A DNA stretch of 64,000 nucleotides from Microlunatus soli (GTDB lineage Bacteria; Actinomycetota; Actinomycetes; Propionibacteriales; Propionibacteriaceae). The stretch spans positions 6,510,001-6,574,000 of the forward strand of contig NZ_LT629772.1 of the NCBI RefSeq assembly GCF_900105385.1. The letters are read 5' to 3'. This document shows positions 49,036-57,482 of the stretch, one piece after another (within the stretch, counting starts at the first letter, position 1; each line of letters starts with the position of its first letter). Both the position numbers and the translations under genes were made by a program. The notes under the pieces are model-generated. The model saw only the letters and a program-made list of their open reading frames with translations, was not told the origin of the DNA and searched no databases.

Positions 49036-49883
49036 TCGGTCGGTGGTTGAGCGCCGGGATGCTGGACGTTGGCGGCGGCCGCTGCCGAGGCCGCGGCCAT
49101 CGCGACCGCCGGGTCGTCGCCGCGGACCAGTCGCGCGGCCAACGTGCCGCAGTAGGCGTCGCCGGCGCCGGTGGTGTCGACCGCCTCGACCTGCTGCGCC
49201 GGCACGGTCAGTCCGCCCCACTGCGAGCCTTCGGTGCCGCGGGTGATCAACAGGCTCGGACAGCTCAGGCCGGATCGTTGCAGCAGATCGTGCTCGAGTT
49301 CGTTGACGATCACCGGATCGCAGGCAGCGAGGGTCTCGGCGGGCAGGTCGATGTAGGGCGCCAGGTTCAGGATGATCCGGGCGCCGGCGGCGCGCGCCCG
49401 GTCCACGGCGGCGATCACCACGTCGGGCTTCAGCTCCAACGGCATCAGCAACACATCCTCCGGACCAAGATCATCCAGAGCGTCCAGATCGGCGGTGCCG
49501 ACCCGGAAGTTGGCTCCCGGCGCGACGACGATCATGTTGTCGTGATCGGCGTTCAGATAGATGATCGCGGTGCCGGTCGGTGCGTCGTCGCTGACCGCCA
49601 GCCGGGAGGTGTCCACCCCGTACGTGGCCAGCCGCTTCCGGTAGTCGGCACCGACCTGATCGGCCCCGACCCGTCCGACGAAGAAGCTGACCGCCCCGGC
49701 CCGCGCCGCCGCCACCGCCTGATTGGCTCCCTTGCCGCCGTACCGGTACTCGATGTCGCCCGACATCACGGTCTCCCCGGTCGTCGGGTGCCGCTGCATC
49801 TGCAGGTGCAGATCCTGACTCAGCGACCCCAGCACGATCACCCGTCCGCCCACAGCTGCTCCTTCGCTCGCCACGAACGTCAC
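49026..49883 (-). CDS. rbsK: Ribokinase (PfkB-family sugar kinase)
   Basis: 285 residues, slightly shorter than the E. coli protein. VIVLGSLSQDLHLQMQRHPTTGETVMSGDIEYRYGGKGANQAVAAARAGA is the family N-terminus with the substrate-binding G-G-K-G-A-N-Q motif, and VDTTGAGDAYCGTLAARLVRGDD the C-terminal motif with the catalytic Asp. It phosphorylates the pentose imported by the neighbouring transporter (ribose is the simplest guess). It overlaps aroE by 4 bp, so it is tied to the housekeeping operon and not to the transporter, which runs on the other strand. Confidence 0.9.
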   Translation of the reverse strand: MTFVASEGAAVGGRVIVLGSLSQDLHLQMQRHPTTGETVMSGDIEYRYGGKGANQAVAAARAGAVSFFVGRVGADQVGADYRKRLATYGVDTSRLAVSDDAPTGTAIIYLNADHDNMIVVAPGANFRVGTADLDALDDLGPEDVLLMPLELKPDVVIAAVDRARAAGARIILNLAPYIDLPAETLAACDPVIVNELEHDLLQRSGLSCPSLLITRGTEGSQWGGLTVPAQQVEAVDTTGAGDAYCGTLAARLVRGDDPAVAMAAASAAAAANVQHPGAQPPTDQL

Positions 49884-50677
49884 CCTGCCACAGCGGCGCG
49901 GTGCAGCACCTCCACCGCGACGGTGCGGCCGGTCATCAGTTCGATCTGGCCGACGGCCTGGTGGACCAGAAGATCAAGTCCGTTCAGCACCGTCCGGCCG
50001 TGCTGTTCGGCGGCGTCGGCCAGGGCGGTCGGCCACGGGTCGTAGATCACGTCGAAGATCACCGGGGCGGCGGCCACCGCAGCGTCGGCGATCGGATCGG
50101 CCGCACCACCGACGACGGTCGAGATCAGCACGTCGGCGGCCGGCACCTCCGAGCTCCAGGCGACGACCTCCAGCCGCACCCCCAGCCGGTCGGCGAGCCC
50201 GGACAGGGTCTGGCGAGCATGATCGGGTCGGCGAGCCATCAGACCGACCCGGGTGGCGCCCATCCGCGCTGCGGAGATGATCGACGACCGCGCGGTCGCC
50301 CCGGACCCCAGGACGGTCGCGGCATCGATCGAGGTCACACCGGCGGCGCCGAAGGCCGACACCAGACCGCCGACGTCGGTGTTGTGCACCGTCCGCCGGG
50401 AACCGGCGAAGATCATCGTGTTGGCTGCACCGGCGAGCACGGCCAGCTCGTCCGGCTCACCCAGCTCCAACGCGACCGCCTTCAGTGGCATCGTCAGGCT
50501 GAGCCCCCGCCAGCTGGAATCCAGTCCGCTGACGAAACCGGCCAGCTCGGCCGCCTCGACCCGATGGCGTTGGTATTCCCAGTCGGTCAGCCCGAGCTCG
50601 GCGTAAGCAGCCCGGTGCAGGGCCGGCGACAGCGAATGCTCGATCGGGGAACCGAGCACCGCACAGCGTACGGTCAT
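49880..50677 (-). CDS. aroE: Shikimate dehydrogenase
   Basis: The ATG at 50677 (MTVRCAVLGSPIEHSLSP) gives 265 residues. It reduces 3-dehydroshikimate with NADPH. GSPIEHSLSPALHRAAY is the substrate-binding start, SLTMPLK holds the catalytic Lys, ANTM and NTDVGGLV the substrate loop, and VLGSGATARSSIISAARMGATRVGLMARRP the NADP-binding site. It starts after mltG and overlaps rbsK; aroC-K-B are about 5.7 kb away. Confidence 0.95.
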   Translation of the reverse strand: MTVRCAVLGSPIEHSLSPALHRAAYAELGLTDWEYQRHRVEAAELAGFVSGLDSSWRGLSLTMPLKAVALELGEPDELAVLAGAANTMIFAGSRRTVHNTDVGGLVSAFGAAGVTSIDAATVLGSGATARSSIISAARMGATRVGLMARRPDHARQTLSGLADRLGVRLEVVAWSSEVPAADVLISTVVGGAADPIADAAVAAAPVIFDVIYDPWPTALADAAEQHGRTVLNGLDLLVHQAVGQIELMTGRTVAVEVLHRAAVAG

Positions 50678-50708
50678 CGCCGGCACTCCCCCGCCGGCCG
50701 GTGGCCGA

Positions 50709-51827
50709 TCAGCACTTGCCCCGGTGGGCGTGACACCAGGCCTGGAACTCGCGGACGTACCGGTCGTGTTCGGCCTTGGTCTTGGCGAACTTGGTCTCAC
50801 CGGTGTCCGGGTTGACCGCGACCCAGTAGTACCAACCGCCCGCGGTCGGGTTGGCCGCGGCCTGCAGCGCCCGCTTGCCGGGCGCGGCGATCGGGCCCGG
50901 CGGCAGACCGGCGTGGACGTAGGTGTTGTAGGCCGATTTGTTGGCCCGGTCGGCGTCGGTGGTGGTCAGCTTGCCGGACTTGTGCACCGCGTACAGCACG
51001 GTGGAGTCCAGTTGCAGCTTCATGCCCTTGCCGAGCCGGTTGTAGAGCACCCGGGCGACCTTGGGTCGATCGGCGTCCCGGTTGACCTCGGCCTCGATGA
51101 TGCTGGCCACGATGACGACCTCGTACGGCGACTTGTTCATCGCCTTCGCCCGGCCCTCGATGTTGATGTCGTCGGCGACCTGACCGTAGCGGGCGGTCAT
51201 CTGCTTCAACACCGCGGTGGCCGACGAGGTGTCGGTCAGTTCGTAGGTGTCGGGGAACAGGAAGCCCTCCGGCTTGTTCTTGGCATAACTCGGCAGTCCC
51301 AGGCTCTGCGGCTTGGCCAGCGCGGCACGGTAATTCTTGGTCGGGATCTTGGTCTGCTTGGCCAGCGTCGCGATCTGCTGGCTGAGCCGCATCCCCTCCA
51401 GCACCTGGACCTGCTTACGGATCCGGTACTTCTCCGGTGTGGTCAGCCGATCCAGCGCCGTCGCGGCCGGCAGCTGGGTGCGCAGCTTGTAGTTGCCCGC
51501 CTGGACCGTCGGCTGCCCGTCGAACTCGCCGATCGCCTTGCTGAACGCCTTGGTGGACTTGATCACGTCGGCCTTCTCCAGTTGCACCCCGATCGAGGTC
51601 AGGGTGGCGCCGTCCGGCACCCGGACGGTGATGTCCTTGACTCCCTTGGCGTTGGTGTAGTCCGGCGTGGCCAACGCGTTCTGCACGTACGCCGAGGCCT
51701 TCTGCCAGGCGAAGAAGCCGCCGACCACCAGCACGGCCAACGCCACCAGAGCCGCCAGGCAGCCGCGGCCGCTCTTCAGGGCGGTCTTGCTGCGCTGCTC
51801 GGGCTCCTGGTCGAGGAGAGAAGTCAC
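50709..51827 (-). CDS. mltG: Endolytic murein transglycosylase (YceG-like)
   Basis: 372 residues: a short cytoplasmic tail, a membrane helix (GCLAALVALAVLVVGGFFAW), then a LysM-like and catalytic domain. VIVASIIEAEVNRDADRPKVARVLYNRLGKGMKLQLDSTVLYA carries the catalytic Glu and the long YceG signature, with LPPGPIAAPGKRALQAAANPT following. It cuts nascent glycan strands and sets their length. It lies between ruvX and aroE, the usual actinobacterial order. Confidence 0.95.
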   Translation of the reverse strand: MTSLLDQEPEQRSKTALKSGRGCLAALVALAVLVVGGFFAWQKASAYVQNALATPDYTNAKGVKDITVRVPDGATLTSIGVQLEKADVIKSTKAFSKAIGEFDGQPTVQAGNYKLRTQLPAATALDRLTTPEKYRIRKQVQVLEGMRLSQQIATLAKQTKIPTKNYRAALAKPQSLGLPSYAKNKPEGFLFPDTYELTDTSSATAVLKQMTARYGQVADDINIEGRAKAMNKSPYEVVIVASIIEAEVNRDADRPKVARVLYNRLGKGMKLQLDSTVLYAVHKSGKLTTTDADRANKSAYNTYVHAGLPPGPIAAPGKRALQAAANPTAGGWYYWVAVNPDTGETKFAKTKAEHDRYVREFQAWCHAHRGKC

Positions 51828-51908
51828 GTCCGCTGAGTTCCTGTCCGCAGGGTCTGTTGCCGGGTGGACTGTTGCCGGCCCGTCGAGGGGCGACGGGTTG
51901 ATCTCAGG

Positions 51909-52427
51909 TTACGAATCGACGTCCGATTCGCTAGCTGGCTCGCTGCCTGATAGTAACTGGCCTGGCGGCGTGCCGCTCGCACGCTCGGCGTCCAGTGCTC
52001 GATCCAGGATCTCCCGGGCAGCCTCGGAGTCGATCAACCGACGCTGTGCTTTGGCCGATTTTCCGCCTGCCCGGAGCCGTCGGCTCGCCGTCACGGTCGA
52101 CAGTCGCTCGTCGACCAGGCGGATCCCCGGCGTGTCGCGGCCGGCCGTGTCCGAATCGGCGGATCGGTGCAGGGCGGCCGCCAGGTCGGCGGCCTTGCCG
52201 CGGACCTTGACCGCCGCCGGACCCTCGGTCCCGTTCAGCGAACGCGGCAGTCCGACCACCAGCTCCAGCGGTTCGTACTCGCCGACCAGCTCGAGGATCC
52301 GGTCCAGCTCGCCGTCCCCGGCCGGTACGAAGTCCAGCGGGGAGGCGAGCAGACCGTCCGGGTCGCTGACCGCGACACCGATCCGGGCGTCACCCCAGTC
52401 GATGCCGAGCCGGCGCCCCCTCCTCAC
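51909..52427 (-). CDS. ruvX: Holliday junction resolvase-like / pre-16S rRNA nuclease YqgF
   Basis: 172 residues from GTG 52427, overlapping the alaS stop by 4 bp. RNase H-like fold: GIDWGDARIGVAVSDPDGLLASPLDFV (first catalytic Asp), VVGLPRSLNGTEGPAA, and VDERLSTVTASRRLRAG (catalytic Glu/Asp region). YqgF proteins trim the 5' end of 16S rRNA. The C-terminal tail of about 30 residues is acidic and Ser-rich and unlike the short E. coli protein. Confidence 0.93.
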   Translation of the reverse strand: MRRGRRLGIDWGDARIGVAVSDPDGLLASPLDFVPAGDGELDRILELVGEYEPLELVVGLPRSLNGTEGPAAVKVRGKAADLAAALHRSADSDTAGRDTPGIRLVDERLSTVTASRRLRAGGKSAKAQRRLIDSEAAREILDRALDAERASGTPPGQLLSGSEPASESDVDS

Positions 52428-55096
52428 GGTGTCTGCAGGACGTGACCGACGGCGTACTCGACGTCGCGCAGCGCGTCGGCAGCTTTGGCACCGTCCGAGC
52501 CGCCGCCCTGGGCGATGTCGTCCCGGCCACCGCCGCGGCCGCCGAGCGCCTGGGTCGCGGTGTTGACCAGGTCGCCGGCCCGCAGCTTGCGGTAGCGGGC
52601 ACCCTCGGTGGTCGCGATCACCACGCTCGGTTTGTCGGCGGTGCCGCCGATCAGGCAGACCACGGCCGGCTTGTCCTGCACCCGGTCACGGACCTGAGTG
52701 ACCAGGTTGCGCAGATCGCCGCCGGAGACGCCGTCGACCTGCCGGGCGATGAACGTGACGCCCCACATGTCCTTGCCGGCGGCCAGGATCGGCTCGATCT
52801 GGGTGCCGAGGTTGGCCGACTTGAGCTCGGCGATCTGCCGTTCGGCATCCTTCAGTTGACCGACCATCCGGTTGATCCGGTCCATCAGCTGATCCGGCTG
52901 CACGTTCAGCGTCTCGGTCAGCCCGTGCACCAACGCGCGTTCCTGGGCCAACTGCTGGAAGGCCTCCATCCCGACGAACGCCTCCACCCGGCGGATCCCG
53001 GAACCGACCGAGGACTCGCTGTTCACCGCGATCAGGCCGACCTGCGCCGACTGCTGGACGTGGGTGCCGGCGCACATCTCCCGGGACCAGCCCTCACCCA
53101 TGTCGACCACCCGGACGACGTCGCCGTACACCTCGCCGAACAGGCCGATCGCACCGGACTCACGGGCCTCGGCCAGCGCCATCTCGGTCGCCGTCACACC
53201 AAGATCGTCCCGGATCGCGGTGTTGGCGATGTGCTCGATCTTCTCCCGTTCGGACTCGCTGACCGAGTTGCCCCAGGCGAAGTCCAGCCGCATGTAGCCG
53301 GGCCGGTTGAACGAGCCCCGCTGCAGCGCCGTCGGGCCGAGGATCTCGTGCAGCGCCTCGTGGATCACGTGGGTCGCCGAATGGGCTTGGCAGGCGCCGA
53401 GCCGCCATTGCGGATCGACCTCGGTGCGGACGTTCTGCCCCGACCGCAGCTCACCCTCGACGACCGTCGCATGGTGCACCAGCAGCCCCTTGATCGGGCG
53501 CTGCACGTCGGTGATCTCCAACACCGTGCCGTCCGGGGTGGTGATCCGTCCGTGATCACCGGACTGGCCACCGGACTCGGGATAGAACGGGGTCTCCTCC
53601 AGCACCAGCTCGACCCGGTCGCCGGCCTGGGCGACCTCGGTCAGCTCGCCGCCGGAGACGATGCCGCGGACCGCCGATTCCCCTGCCAGGGTTCGGAATC
53701 CGGTGAACGGCGTCTCGCCGCGATCACGCAGCTGCGCGTAGGCCTGGACCGCCTGCGCATCGCCCTTCTTGGCCTTCGCGTCGGCCTTCGCCCGTTGCCG
53801 CTGCTCGTCCATCAACCGACGGAAACCGGCCTCGTCGACATTGAGCCCCTGCTCGCCCGCCATCTCCAGGGTGAGATCGATCGGGAAGCCGTAGGTGTCG
53901 TGCAGCTGGAAGGCCCGCTCGCCGCTCAACGAGGTCTGCTGGCTCTTCCTGGCATCGGTCACCGCCTGATCGAAGATCTGGGTACCGGAGGTGAGCGTGC
54001 GGCCGAACGCCTCCTCCTCGCCGTAGGCGACCTCGCTGATCCGTTGCCAGTCGGTCTCCAACTCCGGGTACGAACCCTTCATCGCATCACGGCTGATCGG
54101 GAACAGCTCACCGAAGGTCGGGCCGTTCACGCCGAGCAGGCGCATCGACCGGACCACTCGGCGCAACAGCCGACGCAGCACGTAACCACGCGCCTCGTTG
54201 CCCGGGGTGACGCCGTCGCTGATCAGCATCAGCCCGGACCGGACGTGGTCGGCGACCACCCGGAGCCGTACGTCGTCGTCGTGGTTGGCGCCGTACCGCT
54301 TGCCGGCGAGCTCGGCCGCCCGGTCCAGGACCGGGTAGACCTCGTCGATCTCGTAGAAGTTGTCGACGCCCTGCAGCAGCAACGCGACCCGCTCGATGCC
54401 CATCCCGGTGTCGATGTTCTTGCGCGGCAGCGGACGGAGCACGTCGAAGTCGTCCTTGGCGCGGACCGCGGACAGCTCTTCCTGCATGAAGACCAGGTTC
54501 CAGATCTCCAGGAACCGGTCCTCGTCGACCTCCGGGCCGCCGTCGGGACCGTACTCGGGTCCGCGGTCGATGAAGATCTCGCTGGTCGGGCCGCCCGGTC
54601 CGGGGACGCCCATGCTCCAGTAGTTGTCCTTCAGCCCGCGGTCCTGGATGTGCTCGTCGGGCAGGCCCGCGATGGCCCGCCACAGACCACGGGTCTCGTC
54701 GTCACCCTTCAGCACCGACACCCAGATGGTGGCCGGGTCGAAGCCCAGGCCGCCGGCCTCCTGCGGTTTGGTCAGCAACTCCCAGGCGTAGCGGATCGCG
54801 CCGTCCTTGAAGTAGTCGCCGAAGGAGAAGTTGCCGTTCATCTGGAAGAACGTGCCGTGCCGGGTGGTCTTGCCGACCTCTTCGATGTCCCCGGTCCGGA
54901 TACATTTCTGCACGCTGGTCGCCCGCGACCACGGATTCGGTTCGGCACCGGTGAAGTACGGCTTGAACGGGACCATCCCGGCGTTGACGAAGAGCAGGGT
55001 CGGGTCGTTGTAGATCAGTGGCGAGCTGGGCACCTCGTGGTGGCCGCGGGACGTGAAGAAGTCCAGGAAGCGGCGCCGGATCTCGGCGGTTTTCAT
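52424..55096 (-). CDS. alaS: Alanyl-tRNA synthetase
   Basis: 890 residues, full length. Class II catalytic core (RRRFLDFFTSRGHHEVPSSPLIYNDPTLLFVNAGMVPFKPYF), the conserved tRNA-recognition region, then the editing domain with the zinc ligands AHSATHVIHEAL (HxxxH) and EMCAGTHV (CxxxH), and the C-terminal DHHA1-like glycine-rich end (GGRGGGRDDIAQGGG). It charges tRNA-Ala and clears Ser mischarging. It is the upstream end of the ruvX-mltG-aroE group. Confidence 0.98.
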   Translation of the reverse strand: MKTAEIRRRFLDFFTSRGHHEVPSSPLIYNDPTLLFVNAGMVPFKPYFTGAEPNPWSRATSVQKCIRTGDIEEVGKTTRHGTFFQMNGNFSFGDYFKDGAIRYAWELLTKPQEAGGLGFDPATIWVSVLKGDDETRGLWRAIAGLPDEHIQDRGLKDNYWSMGVPGPGGPTSEIFIDRGPEYGPDGGPEVDEDRFLEIWNLVFMQEELSAVRAKDDFDVLRPLPRKNIDTGMGIERVALLLQGVDNFYEIDEVYPVLDRAAELAGKRYGANHDDDVRLRVVADHVRSGLMLISDGVTPGNEARGYVLRRLLRRVVRSMRLLGVNGPTFGELFPISRDAMKGSYPELETDWQRISEVAYGEEEAFGRTLTSGTQIFDQAVTDARKSQQTSLSGERAFQLHDTYGFPIDLTLEMAGEQGLNVDEAGFRRLMDEQRQRAKADAKAKKGDAQAVQAYAQLRDRGETPFTGFRTLAGESAVRGIVSGGELTEVAQAGDRVELVLEETPFYPESGGQSGDHGRITTPDGTVLEITDVQRPIKGLLVHHATVVEGELRSGQNVRTEVDPQWRLGACQAHSATHVIHEALHEILGPTALQRGSFNRPGYMRLDFAWGNSVSESEREKIEHIANTAIRDDLGVTATEMALAEARESGAIGLFGEVYGDVVRVVDMGEGWSREMCAGTHVQQSAQVGLIAVNSESSVGSGIRRVEAFVGMEAFQQLAQERALVHGLTETLNVQPDQLMDRINRMVGQLKDAERQIAELKSANLGTQIEPILAAGKDMWGVTFIARQVDGVSGGDLRNLVTQVRDRVQDKPAVVCLIGGTADKPSVVIATTEGARYRKLRAGDLVNTATQALGGRGGGRDDIAQGGGSDGAKAADALRDVEYAVGHVLQTP

Positions 55097-55167
55097 GTTC
55101 TTGGTTCCTTATCGTTTCGTACGAGCACCGCAGCGGATCGGTCGTGCTGGACCGGTCGACGACTGGG

Positions 55168-55446
55168 TCAGTGCTCAGTGCTGTCATCGGTCGGCTGAGC
55201 AGCCGGAGTCTGGGGCTGGCCGAGCGCGTCGCGGAGTTCCGCTTCCCGCTCGGCCATGGCAGCTCGTGCTCGATCGACGAATGACGACGCGGTCCCACTC
55301 AGATCCTCGGCCCGGTCGGCCAGGCCGCTACGGACCCGTTGGCCGACCGCATCGGGCCGAGCCTTGGCCAGGTAGTCGCGAACCTTCTTGATGGCGAAGA
55401 TCCCAACCGCCGCACCGATCGCGAACCACAGCAGACGCTTGATCAT
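55168..55446 (-). CDS. Small membrane protein, DUF6167-like
   Basis: 92 residues. An N-terminal membrane helix (LLWFAIGAAVGIFAIKKVRDYL) is followed by an amphipathic helical tail (RVRSGLADRAEDLSGTASSFVDRARAAMAEREAELRDALG) ending in an acidic, polar segment. Short proteins of this type sit next to alaS in actinobacteria and have no known function. Its start overlaps the following membrane protein by 4 bp. Confidence 0.75.
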   Translation of the reverse strand: MIKRLLWFAIGAAVGIFAIKKVRDYLAKARPDAVGQRVRSGLADRAEDLSGTASSFVDRARAAMAEREAELRDALGQPQTPAAQPTDDSTEH

Positions 55447-55835
55447 TTCTTCCGCCGCCCGGTGCTCTTGCCCTCGCCGCGGATCGCCTTCCGGATGCCG
55501 TAGGTGAATGCAGCGGTCTTCACCATCGGGCCGCCGAGGGTGGCGGAGAACAGCGTCGCCATGTTGGCGGCGTTCTCGCTGACCACGGTCGCGTGCTGGC
55601 TGACGCGCGCCAGATCCTCGGTGACCACCGACAGCTTGGCCAGCTCCTCGTTGGTCGCCCGGACGGTGCCCTGCACCTCGGTCAGCACCGGCACACTCTC
55701 GTGTCCGATGTCACGGACAGCCAGCCGGACCTCCTCCAGCACCCGGCCCAGTTTGAGCAGCGGCACCGCAAAGAGGATCACCAGGATCGCAAACGCGATC
55801 GCCGCGATCAGACCGGCAATCTCTCCTATGGACAT
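55443..55835 (-). CDS. Membrane protein, DUF948-like
   Basis: The ATG at 55835 (MSIGEIAGLIAAIAFAILVIL) gives 130 residues. One membrane helix at the N-terminus, then a long helical stretch (VRDIGHESVPVLTEVQGTVRATNEELAKLSVVTEDLARVSQHATVVSENAANMATL) and a basic end (GEGKSTGRRKK). The layout fits DUF948 proteins, whose role is unknown. It is coupled to the DUF6167-like gene and lies upstream of alaS, as in related genomes. Confidence 0.78.
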   Translation of the reverse strand: MSIGEIAGLIAAIAFAILVILFAVPLLKLGRVLEEVRLAVRDIGHESVPVLTEVQGTVRATNEELAKLSVVTEDLARVSQHATVVSENAANMATLFSATLGGPMVKTAAFTYGIRKAIRGEGKSTGRRKK

Positions 55836-56030
55836 CGGATCCTCTCCTGCTGTTCGACCCTGCTGTTCGACCGTGCTGGTCGACGTTGCCTGGCGCCCGT
55901 TGCCGCTGCGGCCAGCAGCCCTGCGGATCCGGTGCGCCTTGCGAACCCTATCGTGCCCGACGCACGCTGCGACCACTCACAACAGCCACCTCAAGGCTAC
56001 GGCGTCGTCCCACCCGGTGCGCAACCGGAA

Positions 56031-56630
56031 TCACACCCGGGTCAGCGCATCGACCGCTGGTCGGAGCAGGGCGGTGATGTCGTCGGGCGACAGCGACGCC
56101 AGTTCGTCGACGGCCAGCAACTGACGGGCAATCGTCACGCCGAGCGTGCTGGCCAACAGCAGGTGCGCCCGCTGGACCGCCGACCGGCTGGGCTCCCCGC
56201 GCGGCCCGGAAGCGTCAGGGTATCCGGATCCATCATCGGAGCGGTCGGGCAGTTCGGCGGCCAGCGCCTCGGCGACCCGGGTCAGTTGACCGCGGGCATG
56301 ATCGGCCGCGTCCGGATTGGTCAGGATCGATCGCAGCTGGGACAGCACTGCCCCGGTCCGGTCGTCGAGTTTGCCGCGCAGGTTGGACAGCACGAACTCG
56401 GTCGGATCGCCGACCTGCACCGGGTCGGCGCCGGGACCACCGATCACGAGGCGGAACAAGGCCCGCTTGCTGCCGAAGTAGTGCAGCACCAGCGCCGGGT
56501 CGACCGCGGCGGCCGAAGCGATGTCGCGGACCGTGGTCCGGTCGTAGCCGCGCTCCCCGAAGAGCCGACTCGCCTGCTCGGCGATCCGGCTGCGCGTCCG
56601 TTCCCGTTGCACTGTTCGACTGGTCGCCAT
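56031..56630 (-). CDS. TetR-family repressor
   Basis: 199 residues. The DNA-binding domain is TRSRIAEQASRLFGERGYDRTTVRDIASAAAVDPALVLHYFGSKRALFRLVI, followed by the ligand-binding helical domain (HLLLASTLGVTIARQLL near the end). It diverges from a SnoaL-like gene across 53 bp. Its own predicted -10 (TAGAAT on the minus strand, 56637-56642) is 7 bp before the start codon, so it is probably leaderless, and an operator covers this -10. It likely represses both genes. Confidence 0.92.
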   Translation of the reverse strand: MATSRTVQRERTRSRIAEQASRLFGERGYDRTTVRDIASAAAVDPALVLHYFGSKRALFRLVIGGPGADPVQVGDPTEFVLSNLRGKLDDRTGAVLSQLRSILTNPDAADHARGQLTRVAEALAAELPDRSDDGSGYPDASGPRGEPSRSAVQRAHLLLASTLGVTIARQLLAVDELASLSPDDITALLRPAVDALTRV

Positions 56631-56635
56631 GCACT

Positions 56636-56686
56636 CATTCTACGGCCGTTGAATGTCCATCAGATTGGTTCTACATTCGTTGAATG
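56636..56686. promoter_or_regulatory. Twin TetR operators over two leaderless promoters
   Basis: O1, CATTCTACGGCCGTTGAATG (56636-56655), is palindromic at 18 of 20 positions. It covers the tetR -10 (56637-56642) and the -35 (TTGAAT, 56649-56654) of the divergent gene. O2, CATTCGTTGAATG (56674-56686), is a 5-3-5 repeat with the same half-sites. It covers that gene's -10 (TACATT, 56672-56677, 17 bp from the -35) and its ATG at 56684, which starts 7 bp after the -10. Confidence 0.75.
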
Positions 56687-57094
56687 ACTTCTGAGATCCG
56701 GGCCCTGCTGGACCGCTACCACCGCGCCATGATCACCTTCGACGCCGATGCGTTCGCCGATCTGTACGCTGCCGACGGCGTCCACGAATTCCCGTTCCGT
56801 ACGCCGGACGGCACCCAGCGACTGGTCGGACGGGACAAGATCCGCAGCTACTACCGGCGGCTCTGGGCCGAACCTCCGGTCCGGCTGGACCGGATCGAGG
56901 ACCGCGCCAGCCACCAGGTGTCGGACACCGTGATCATCAACGAGTGGCACGGCACCGGCCGACACCGCAATACCACCGAGGGCTTCGAGCTCAACGGAGT
57001 GATCGTGCTGTCGGCTCGGAACGGCGAGCTCGACCTGGTCCGCGACTACATGGACGTCTATGGTCTGATCTCCCAGACTCCACGGCCCGAATGA
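56684..57094 (+). CDS. SnoaL-like / NTF2-fold protein
   Basis: 136 residues. The fold is a cone-shaped alpha-plus-beta barrel: IRALLDRYHRAMITFDADAFADLYAADGVHEFPFRTPDGTQRLVGRDKIRSYYRRLW, then VIINEWHGTGRHRNTTEGFELNGVIVLSARNGELDLVRDYMDV. Members act as ketosteroid-isomerase-like enzymes, cyclases or binding proteins; catalytic residues cannot be assigned. It is the likely target of the divergent TetR. Transcription appears leaderless. Confidence 0.85.
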   Translation: MTSEIRALLDRYHRAMITFDADAFADLYAADGVHEFPFRTPDGTQRLVGRDKIRSYYRRLWAEPPVRLDRIEDRASHQVSDTVIINEWHGTGRHRNTTEGFELNGVIVLSARNGELDLVRDYMDVYGLISQTPRPE

Positions 57095-57482
57095 CCGAAC
57101 CGCAGAAGACCGAACACGCGGCAGTCCGGGCGGCGCTCGCGCGGCTCGGTCGATGCCGCCCAACACATCAGGTCCGCGGGTCGAGTACGGAACTTCAGGG
57201 TGGGTCGATGCGAACGGCACGACCGGGACCACGTCAGCGCGACGGACGCTCCCACCAACCCGCACGGCAGGACGTTCTCCGACCAGCTGACTCGCACGCG
57301 CACCCACTCTGAAGGTCCGGTCGGGCGTCGAACGCGATCCGACCTCCCCTGTTGGCCCAGTTGTCCTGCAGTCCGTCAGCCCCGGAGATACGCCGGCAGC
57401 ATCGATGGCAGCCCGACGAGCTATCCGCCCTGGGAGACAGACAGCATGATCGACGGCGGCGCGACAACAGCACCGAGGTCGA
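57095..57482. other. Gap of about 390 bp with no supportable gene
   Basis: This stretch lies between the stop of the SnoaL-like gene and the stop of the convergent HNH gene. I found no convincing coding frame, repeat or hairpin in it. Confidence 0.5.

Noticed and set aside
46834-49221. Open frame of 795 codons on the minus strand opposite the ABC permease and binding protein
   Set aside because: The plus-strand genes are clear CUT2 components with proper starts and overlaps; the antisense frame has no domain.
52442-55198. Open frame of 918 codons on the plus strand opposite alaS
   Set aside because: It is antisense to a full-length, well-conserved alaS and its composition is His/Asp/Arg-rich noise.
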